From contig JADGNS010000439.1 in NCBI GenBank assembly GCA_017883355.1, positions 1 through 5,222 on the forward strand: a DNA stretch of 5,222 nt, in the 5' to 3' direction. The position numbers were made by a program, and so were the translations under genes. This stretch comes from Candidatus Solibacter sp. Lineage in GTDB: Bacteria > Acidobacteriota > Terriglobia > Bryobacterales > Bryobacteraceae. The notes under the pieces are model-generated. The model was given only the letters and a program-made list of their open reading frames with translations, did not search any database and was not told the origin of the DNA. Shown piece after piece: positions 1 through 5,222 of this stretch (position 1 is its first letter; the number at the start of each line of letters is the position of its first letter).

Positions 1-1880
1 CGCCCGGGCCCGGCACCGGGAACATCACCTTCCCGACCAACTCCGGCGTCATTGATGTCACCGCGGCTCCCTATCTGGCCAAAGGGGATGGCATTGCGGA
101 CGACACTCAGTCCATCCAGTCAGCGCTCAATGACCATCCGAATGAGGGTGCCATCATCTACCTGCCCAACGGAACCTATCTCATTTCGCAAACGCTGCGC
201 TGGCCGCGCGGGCGGGGTGGCGGATCGGAATACAAAAACACCATTCTGCAAGGTCAGAGCAGCGCCGGCACCGTCATCCGGCTGAAGGATGCCTGCCCGG
301 GCTTCACGGATCCCGCGAAACCGGCCGAGATGGTCTGGACCGGCGGCGCGCCGGCGCAGCGGTTTCGCAATGCCATCCGCAACCTGACCTTCGACACCGG
401 CCGTGGAAATCCCAACGCCATCGGCGTCCGCTTCGACGCCAGCAATGTGGGCTGCTTGCGCGACACCGTCATCCGCTCCGGTGACGGTTCCGGCGTGATT
501 GGCCTGGACCAAAGTTACGCGGATGACTTCGGGCCGTGCTTCGTCAAAAACGTGACCGTCATCGGCTTTGACACCGGCATCGCCGTGGCGCATGGCGTCA
601 ACGGGATCGTCTATGAGAACATCACGCTGCGGGGCCAGCGCAAGATGGGTTGGGAAAATCGTGGGATGCCCATTACGATCCGGAACCTGGTCAGCGAAAA
701 CTCGGTGACGGCGCTGCGCAATGTCGAGTGGTATGGCTTGATCGCGCTCGTGGACGCCCAACTTACCGGCACCGGCGCGGCCTCCGCTTTGCCGGCGATT
801 CAACGTCAGGCTGGCGGAATGTTTGCGCGCAACGTCACCTTGAGCGGCTACGCCTGCGCCATTCAAAGCGAGGACAAAGCTCATCCCGAGACCGTGCCCG
901 GGCCGCGGGTGGCGGAATGGGTTTCCTCGGGACGCCTGCCCGGCAGTGGCGAACATTCGCTCGGGCTGCCTGTCAAGGAAACGCCCGACGTGCCGTGGGA
1001 TGATCCGAAAGACTGGGCGGTCATCGCCGAATACGGCGCGAAGATGGATGGACACAGCGACGACAGCGATGCGCTGCAAGCCGCGATTGACTCCGGCAAA
1101 ACCACCGTCTGCCTGCCGCGCGGGACCGTGGTATTGAAAAAGCCGATTGTCCTCCGCGGCCACGTTCGAAGGCTGATCGGTTGCGAAGCCTCTCTGAAGT
1201 TTCCGACACCGATGACGGGCGCGAAAAACATTTTCACAGTGGGCGAGAGTCCCGAGCCGGTGCTGGTCGTCGAGCGGTTTGCCTCCTGGTTCTGGGACAA
1301 TCACTCCGGGCTGAACTTCATTGATAATCCCACGAAGCGGACGCTGGTTCTGCGCGAACTTGGCGACGTGGACGACACCAGTGACCAACACCCCAACGGC
1401 CATGGCACAATCATCAGCGGGCCCGGTGACCTGTTCATCGAGGATGTGACGGGCCGGTTTCAGCTCCAACCGGGCACCCACGCCTGGATGCGTTACGTCA
1501 ACCCCGAAACCAATCAGGACCACCGCAACACTGCACCCGAAGCACAATGGCATTTGCAGAATGATGGGGGGCAACTTTGGATTCTCGGGATCAAGACCGA
1601 AGGGCCCGGCCCGGTGATCATCACGCGCGACGGTGGCGCGACGGAATTGCTCGGTGGCCTGATGTATTCGAGCGGCGGCGCACGCACCCAGGAGCAGCCG
1701 GCGTTTATCGTGGCGGACAGTCGGGCCAGTTTCACGATCACCGAAGCCAACTTCGGCCACAACGCCTACCCGGTGCTGGTGCGGCAGCTTCGTGATGGCC
1801 AAGTCGTCTTCGAATTGAAACCTGGCCAAACACCCAGTGGACCCGGTGGAAGCATGATTCCCCGTTGGAGCACGCCATGA
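1..1880 (+). CDS. Pectate lyase superfamily protein with two tandem beta-helix domains (GH28-related/GH55-like), 5' partial
   Basis: The reading frame is open from the left edge (first whole codon at base 3) to TGA at 1878-1880, giving 625 visible residues. No ATG, GTG or TTG occurs in frame before the first domain motif, so the start and any signal peptide lie outside the window. Two copies of the pectate-lyase-superfamily N-terminal signature are visible: VIDVTAAPYLAKGDGIADDT at residues about 16-35 and EYGAKMDGHSDDSDALQAA at about 342-360. Each is followed by a YLPNGTY- or CLPRGTV-like strand and then beta-helix coils rich in short V/I-N/D-G segments. Two linked right-handed beta-helices is the layout of GH55 exo-beta-1,3-glucanases and of many 'GH28-related' proteins. 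A role in binding or cleaving an extracellular polysaccharide is therefore inferred; substrate and catalytic residues cannot be fixed from sequence alone. It is the first visible gene of a coupled operon with the next two. Family call is confident, activity is not. Confidence 0.9.
   Translation, partial: PGPGTGNITFPTNSGVIDVTAAPYLAKGDGIADDTQSIQSALNDHPNEGAIIYLPNGTYLISQTLRWPRGRGGGSEYKNTILQGQSSAGTVIRLKDACPGFTDPAKPAEMVWTGGAPAQRFRNAIRNLTFDTGRGNPNAIGVRFDASNVGCLRDTVIRSGDGSGVIGLDQSYADDFGPCFVKNVTVIGFDTGIAVAHGVNGIVYENITLRGQRKMGWENRGMPITIRNLVSENSVTALRNVEWYGLIALVDAQLTGTGAASALPAIQRQAGGMFARNVTLSGYACAIQSEDKAHPETVPGPRVAEWVSSGRLPGSGEHSLGLPVKETPDVPWDDPKDWAVIAEYGAKMDGHSDDSDALQAAIDSGKTTVCLPRGTVVLKKPIVLRGHVRRLIGCEASLKFPTPMTGAKNIFTVGESPEPVLVVERFASWFWDNHSGLNFIDNPTKRTLVLRELGDVDDTSDQHPNGHGTIISGPGDLFIEDVTGRFQLQPGTHAWMRYVNPETNQDHRNTAPEAQWHLQNDGGQLWILGIKTEGPGPVIITRDGGATELLGGLMYSSGGARTQEQPAFIVADSRASFTITEANFGHNAYPVLVRQLRDGQVVFELKPGQTPSGPGGSMIPRWSTP
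1867..1880 (+). promoter_or_regulatory. Shine-Dalgarno GGAG plus ATGA stop/start overlap between genes 1 and 2
   Basis: GGAG at 1867-1870 lies six bases before the ATG at 1877-1879. That ATG overlaps the TGA (1878-1880) that ends the beta-helix gene. This decides the start of gene 2: a TTG four codons upstream at 1865 is in frame, but it would put the GGAG inside the gene and lengthen the n-region of the signal peptide. The arrangement suggests translational coupling by re-initiation. Confidence 0.75.
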
Positions 1881-3664
1881 AACAAACCATCATTTCATTT
1901 TCAAAGAACTGCCTGCGGCCTGCGGCCATCGTCGGATTGGCCCTCGCCAGCCCCACAGTGACCGGCGCAACCGGCGTCCAGAGTCAACCGCCGCCGGGCA
2001 GTTACATTACCTCCTGGCTGGGCAATTCCTTCTCCGGCGCGAGCAACCGCTGGGTGCAGAACTTTTTCATCAACACGCAGGTTCAGCCCGATGGCACCGT
2101 CAACATGTGGAGCCACTTGGACGAAGGCGGGCACCGGTTCGGCGTTTACAAGGACGGCGACGCAATCGGCAATCAGGACGTGAAAGCCAACAGCCTTGAA
2201 GTCTCGGACAAGGCCGGCCACCACTGGAAGCTGATCGTCACTTATGTGGATCCGAAGCATCAGGAGTGGGACTTCGTGCCGAAGGGCATCCAGTGCGACG
2301 GCCGCGATGTGACCTTCCCGGAACTGTTCCAGCCGACGGCCCTGGCGCTGGCCAATGATGGACAGCTCATGGTCGCCGATTCGCTCACCGGTCCGCGGCA
2401 ACAGGTGCTGTTCTATGACGTGACCGCTCCCGACCATCCCCGGCTCACCCGCGCGTTCGGCGAGCGCGGCGGCATCGGCTCTGGCACGCCCGGCGAAGTG
2501 ACGCCGACCAAGTTCTGGGGCATCCGTGGCATCGGCATGGACGCGGCGGGCAACATTTATGTCGCCATGAGCGAGATGGGCACGGTGCTGCGCAAGTTTT
2601 CGCCCGACGGCAGGATGCTTTGGCAAATTTTCGGGCTGTGCTTTGTTGACCTGGCCTGCGCCGATCCTACCACCGACGGGCGCGATGTCTGGGGCATCCA
2701 GGAGCACTTCGTGATGGACTACTCGAAGCCGTCGGGCCGCGAAGCGAAATGGGTCGGCTACTCCCTTGATCGCCACCGCTATCCGGATGATCCGCGCGGG
2801 CTGACGTTCGTGAAGCAGCAGGGCGAACATGGGTTGACCTCGCCGCAGATTGTGTATTTGAATGGCAAACGGTTCCTGTTCGTCGGCGGCATGTTCGCCA
2901 GCAACTTCATCAATATCTTCCGTTACGACGGCGAAATCGCGGTGCCGTCCGGCTTGATCCTCCAATGGGGCAACAATCTCTACAACACCGATCTCAATTG
3001 GCCGCCGAACAAGCCGCCGGGGACTTCGATTTGGCGGGACAAGAACGGCGACGGCGATTACGAGGCGGACGAATTCGCGCCGAACACTGACCGCGTGCAA
3101 CCCGGTCCGTTCTGGGTGGACAAGAAGGGGAACATCTGGATGGCTTACGGCTTCTTCCGCTACGACTTCCAAGAACTCGACAATCGCGGCAACCCAATTT
3201 ATCGGGGCGACAAGATCACCGTCCTTGATCTGCCTGAAGGCGTGACCAAAGTCGCGCGTGTGGTTTATCTCGACGATTCCGACACGTTGGTGGTGGCGGA
3301 CGAAGGCAGCGACATGCGCCACATCGAGAAGGTGTTCGTCTGTGCTCATTACCTGGCCGGCAACCGGCGGACGGTGTCGTTCGCTTCCGGTGCCGGGTCC
3401 GAAGCCGGCTGCGTGGCGGCTGCGGGCGACTATGTGTTCACAGGCGGCTGGAAGGCGCGCGGCCGGATTTGGGTCAACCGCCTTAGCGACGGGGCGGAAC
3501 TGGGCGCGTTGGATCCGGGACCAACCGTGGGCGGCGTGGAAAACACCGGCTGGATGGACATTCTCACCGGCATCAGCGCGTTCCGGCGGAGCAATGGCGA
3601 ATACCTCGTGTTCGTCGAGGAAGACTACAAAGCGAAGGTGCTGCTTTACCGATGGAAGCCATGA
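1877..3664 (+). CDS. Exported NHL-like beta-propeller protein with an EF-hand-type calcium loop
   Basis: The gene is complete and encodes 595 residues from the ATG at 1877. The N-terminus is a Sec-type signal peptide: K2, K10 and R14, then a hydrophobic stretch PAAIVGLALASPTV, with likely cleavage after A31 (TGA/TG). The mature part contains NHL/SMP-30-like propeller blades, clearest at about residues 150-180 (LFQPTALALANDGQLMVADS, then a VLFYDV strand) and about 212-252 (GIGMDAAGNIYVAMSEMG, then VLRKFSPDG). Residues 388-399, DKNGDGDYEADE, match a canonical 12-residue EF-hand/dockerin-type Ca2+ loop with acids or Asn at positions 1, 3, 5, 7, 9 and 12. Further blade-like strands follow (DKKGNIWMAYG, DSDTLVVADEG) and it ends YLVFVEEDYKAKVLLYRWKP. 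No catalytic motif is recognised. Binding or a lyase-like activity on the operon's polysaccharide are both possible and unproven. It overlaps both neighbours by four bases. Gene boundaries are solid; function is unknown. Confidence 0.88.
   Translation: MKQTIISFSKNCLRPAAIVGLALASPTVTGATGVQSQPPPGSYITSWLGNSFSGASNRWVQNFFINTQVQPDGTVNMWSHLDEGGHRFGVYKDGDAIGNQDVKANSLEVSDKAGHHWKLIVTYVDPKHQEWDFVPKGIQCDGRDVTFPELFQPTALALANDGQLMVADSLTGPRQQVLFYDVTAPDHPRLTRAFGERGGIGSGTPGEVTPTKFWGIRGIGMDAAGNIYVAMSEMGTVLRKFSPDGRMLWQIFGLCFVDLACADPTTDGRDVWGIQEHFVMDYSKPSGREAKWVGYSLDRHRYPDDPRGLTFVKQQGEHGLTSPQIVYLNGKRFLFVGGMFASNFINIFRYDGEIAVPSGLILQWGNNLYNTDLNWPPNKPPGTSIWRDKNGDGDYEADEFAPNTDRVQPGPFWVDKKGNIWMAYGFFRYDFQELDNRGNPIYRGDKITVLDLPEGVTKVARVVYLDDSDTLVVADEGSDMRHIEKVFVCAHYLAGNRRTVSFASGAGSEAGCVAAAGDYVFTGGWKARGRIWVNRLSDGAELGALDPGPTVGGVENTGWMDILTGISAFRRSNGEYLVFVEEDYKAKVLLYRWKP
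3654..3664 (+). promoter_or_regulatory. ATGA stop/start overlap between genes 2 and 3, weak ribosome-binding site
   Basis: The TGA of the propeller gene (3662-3664) overlaps an ATG at 3661-3663, repeating the junction seen between genes 1 and 2. A purine run GGAAG (3654-3658) sits closer to the ATG than is ideal. An in-frame ATG at 3652 would add only three residues (M-E-A) and has no Shine-Dalgarno-like sequence before it, so 3661 is preferred. Initiation probably relies on coupling to the upstream gene. Confidence 0.6.
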
Positions 3665-4674
3665 AATTCTTTCGATTCATTGTCTGCTACCTCGTCGGGG
3701 TGCTGACCGCCCTGGCCATTCTGCCCGTTCCATGCGTGATGGCAGGGGAGTCGCTCGTTATCCGGCCTGCCTACGCAGCCGGCCCCGCCGACAATCCGCT
3801 CAAGGGTTTCGTCCCCTACGCCGGGCAGGGGCGTGAGTTCCCGCATTCGCTGGAGTTCGGCTATCTCTCCCTCGCGTCAGTCATGACCGGTCCCACGAAC
3901 TTCAATTGGGCGCCGCTTGACCGGCTGCTTGATGGCATCGCGTCGCGCGGCTGTCAGGCTGTCTTTCGATTCTACCTGGAGTATCCGCGCAAACCGAGCG
4001 GCGTGCCCGAGTATCTCGCCGCCGCCGGCGTGAAAATGCGGGTGTGGAGCAACACCAACACCCAGCCATTCCCGCCCGCGATTGACCACACGCCGGACTA
4101 CGAGGTTCCACGCCTACGGGCAGCACTCACCAATTTCATTGCCGCGCTCGGCGCGCGTTATGATGGCGATCCTCGCGTCGGTTTCATCACGGCCGGGCTG
4201 CTCGGGACGTGGGGCGAGTGGCACTGTTACCTGCATTCAGAATGGTTCGCGTCTAAGAGGGTCCAGACAGAAGTCATGGATACTTACGATGCTGCCTTTC
4301 GCAAAACGCCGATCCTGCTACGCTATCCGGCCGGCGACCACGACCCTGCCCATGCCGCCAACAGCCGGCGGGAATTCGGCTATCACGACGATTCCTTCGC
4401 TTGGGCCACGCTGGACACGGGCCGTCAGGACGAAGAGTGGTTTTATCTGGCCGCGCTAAGAAAGGCCGGGCCAGCCGCGATGATGCGGTGGCGAAGGAGC
4501 CGGAACGGCACGATCGGCTCGCGGCTGCGCCGCTCGTTCACCACCAGGAGGAAGAGCGCGAGCGTGCCGCCGACCAGCAGTGCCGCGATCACGGGCCGCT
4601 CGAGCGAGTCGGCCTGCACCACCACCATCATGATGGCGCCGACGCCCAGCATCAGCAAAGCCGACCCGATATAG
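3661..4674 (+). CDS. Exported DUF4832-type putative glycosidase, C-terminally broken (native only to about 4470-4495)
   Basis: From the ATG at 3661 the frame encodes 337 residues. The first 28 form a signal peptide: K2/R5, a hydrophobic core IVCYLVGVLTALAILPV, and likely cleavage after VMA. The mature part has features I associate with DUF4832 proteins, which resemble clan GH-A TIM-barrel glycosidases: NPLKGFVPYAG near the mature N-terminus, QAVFRFYLEYP, then RYDGDPRVGFITAGLLGTWG running into EWH (E186), LLRYPAGDHD and FGYHDDSFAWATLDTGRQDE. E186 is a plausible catalytic acid, by inference only. The family-like sequence reaches LRKAGPAAMMRW (residues about 266-277). After that the translation becomes R/S/T-rich, reads antisense to a transporter gene, and stops at 4674. 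The last ~60 residues are thus not native and the rest of the domain is missing. It is the third gene of the coupled operon and probably acts outside the cytoplasm on a carbohydrate. Family assignment is from memory of the motifs, not from a search. Confidence 0.75.
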   Translation: MKFFRFIVCYLVGVLTALAILPVPCVMAGESLVIRPAYAAGPADNPLKGFVPYAGQGREFPHSLEFGYLSLASVMTGPTNFNWAPLDRLLDGIASRGCQAVFRFYLEYPRKPSGVPEYLAAAGVKMRVWSNTNTQPFPPAIDHTPDYEVPRLRAALTNFIAALGARYDGDPRVGFITAGLLGTWGEWHCYLHSEWFASKRVQTEVMDTYDAAFRKTPILLRYPAGDHDPAHAANSRREFGYHDDSFAWATLDTGRQDEEWFYLAALRKAGPAAMMRWRRSRNGTIGSRLRRSFTTRRKSASVPPTSSAAITGRSSESACTTTIMMAPTPSISKADPI

Positions 4675-5222
4675 TCGATCTGGTGCTGGCGCGGCGTGAG
4701 GTGCTCGTGGAGATAGATCGCCAGGATCGCAATCGCCGCGATGCCGATCGGCAGATTGATCCAGAACACGAACGCCCAGTGCAGGTGCTCGACGATGAAG
4801 GCACCGAGCACCGGCCCGATGACCGCCGCCAGCCCCCAGACGCTCGACAGCCAGCCTTGCAGCCGCGCCCGGTCGGCCGGCGCATAGCTGTCGCCGATGA
4901 TGGTGGTGGCAATCGACTGGATGGCGCCGGCGCCCACGCCCTGCAGGGTGCGGAACGCGATCAGCGGCACCATGCTGTAGGTGAGGCCGCAGGCGGTCGA
5001 GCCGATCAGGAAAATGCCCGCGCCGACAAAGAACACGCGCTTGCGGCCGAGCAGGTCCGCCAGCCGCCCGTAGATCGGGGTGGTCACCGCCTGCGCCAGG
5101 AAGTAGGCAGTGAACACCCAGCTGAACAGGCGGAACCCGCCGAGCTCGGCCACGATGGTCGGCATCGCGGTGGCCACGATGGTGCCCTCCACGGCGGCCA
5201 TGAAGATGGCCATCATGCAGGC
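4443..5222 (-). CDS. MFS multidrug efflux transporter, DHA2 (EmrB/QacA-like) family, N-terminal half only
   Basis: The minus-strand frame enters from the right edge; two more in-frame residues (A, C) precede the first ATG at 5216 and the first transmembrane helix has already begun, so the true start is outside the window. About 259 residues are visible against roughly 450-520 for the family. Clear signatures, numbered from the ATG at 5216: TM1 with the D1-type motif VEGTIVATAMPTI, motif A GRLADLLGRKR in the TM2-TM3 loop, and TM5 motif C WGLAAVIGPVLGAF, followed by the DHA2-typical FWINLPIG. Hydrophobic segments at about 167-190 (YIGSALLMLGVGAIMMVV) and 195-220 (VIAALLVGGTLALFLLVV) are the next helices, which fits the 14-helix DHA2 plan. 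It is a proton-driven inner-membrane drug or metabolite exporter by family; the substrate is not predictable. Native sequence ends near RHRIIAAG (about 4470); the last residues (PAFLSAAR) and the TAA at 4443-4445 come from the opposite gene fragment. GC is higher than in the left part. Confidence 0.88.
   Translation of the reverse strand, partial: ACMMAIFMAAVEGTIVATAMPTIVAELGGFRLFSWVFTAYFLAQAVTTPIYGRLADLLGRKRVFFVGAGIFLIGSTACGLTYSMVPLIAFRTLQGVGAGAIQSIATTIIGDSYAPADRARLQGWLSSVWGLAAVIGPVLGAFIVEHLHWAFVFWINLPIGIAAIAILAIYLHEHLTPRQHQIDYIGSALLMLGVGAIMMVVVQADSLERPVIAALLVGGTLALFLLVVNERRSREPIVPFRLLRHRIIAAGPAFLSAAR
4465..4495. other. Breakpoint joining two unrelated gene fragments (probable assembly chimera)
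   Basis: Left of this interval the plus strand reads as a DUF4832 protein up to about AGPAAMMRW. Right of it the minus strand reads as a DHA2 transporter whose family-like sequence ends about RLLRHRIIAAG. Both genes lose their remaining half within the same ~30 bases. Rows 2101-2160 and 3841-3900 each have 37 G/C of 60, while rows 4801-4860 and 4921-4980 have 45 and 43 of 60. No inverted repeat, target duplication or transposase is visible. Both frames look native across roughly 4470-4491, so a short shared sequence at the join is possible. Confidence 0.75.

Noticed and set aside
4..13. Perfect palindrome ccgggcccgg at the left edge
   Set aside because: It lies in frame coding a Pro-Gly repeat before the beta-helix domain and is expected by chance in GC-rich sequence. 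No partner repeat or terminator-like T run is present.
120..1829. 569-codon open frame on the minus strand opposite the beta-helix gene
   Set aside because: Its translation has no recognisable domain, is rich in H/R/A/G/V as expected of the reverse complement of GC-rich coding sequence, and lies wholly opposite a frame with strong family motifs.
1865..1867. TTG as the start of the propeller gene
   Set aside because: It would bury the GGAG sequence and add residues before a normal signal peptide. The ATG at 1877 has correct spacing and overlaps the upstream stop.
1901..3349. 482-codon open frame on the minus strand opposite the propeller gene
   Set aside because: Same composition pattern of an antisense shadow, with no signal peptide, motif or ribosome-binding site, and fully overlapping a well-supported gene.
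3727..3735. Possible lipoprotein lipobox at PVPC (C25) in the DUF4832 protein
   Set aside because: The residues before the Cys do not fit the [LVI][ASTVI][GAS]C pattern, and a normal signal peptidase I site (VMA/GE) follows directly.
4496..4674. Plus-strand C-terminal tail of the DUF4832 frame as a genuine extension
   Set aside because: The R/S/T-rich translation is what antisense reading of the GC-rich transporter gives, and the minus strand here carries clear MFS sequence.

Overview
The window looks like metagenomic or draft-contig sequence with two unlike parts. Positions 1 to about 4470 are dense plus-strand coding sequence, near 62% GC in the rows I counted. They hold three secreted-type proteins in families common in Verrucomicrobia and Planctomycetes (pectate-lyase-like beta-helix, NHL-like propeller, DUF4832). 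From about 4490 to the end the sequence is a minus-strand multidrug-type MFS transporter, about 72-75% GC in the rows I counted, with a proteobacterial look. These taxon guesses rest on protein-family recognition and composition, not on a search.

Layout: (1) positions 1-1880, a gene open at the window's left edge that encodes a tandem right-handed beta-helix protein (pectate lyase superfamily, GH28-related/GH55-like layout). (2) 1877-3664, a complete gene for an exported beta-propeller (NHL-like) protein with an embedded EF-hand-type calcium loop. (3) 3661-4674, an exported DUF4832-type protein, probably a TIM-barrel glycosidase relative, whose native sequence stops near 4470-4495. (4) 5222-4443 on the minus strand, the N-terminal half of a DHA2 (EmrB/QacA-like) transporter whose true start lies beyond the right edge and whose native sequence also stops near 4470-4495.

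Genes 1-3 form one tight operon: both junctions are four-base ATGA stop/start overlaps, so the three are probably translationally coupled. Genes 2 and 3 carry signal peptides, and gene 1 belongs to a family that is usually exported. The set therefore reads as extracytoplasmic carbohydrate-handling machinery with an unknown substrate: a beta-helix enzyme or binder, a putative glycosidase, and a propeller of unclear role. No transporter, regulator, sulfatase or SusC/D-like gene is visible to name the polysaccharide.

The most noteworthy structural feature is the break near 4470-4495. Two unrelated genes on opposite strands each lose their remaining half there, with abrupt composition change and no mobile-element sequence. 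An assembly chimera is the simplest explanation; a real rearrangement is possible. I see no RNA genes, CRISPR arrays, insertion sequences, convincing promoters or terminators, and no gene-free stretch over 300 bases.
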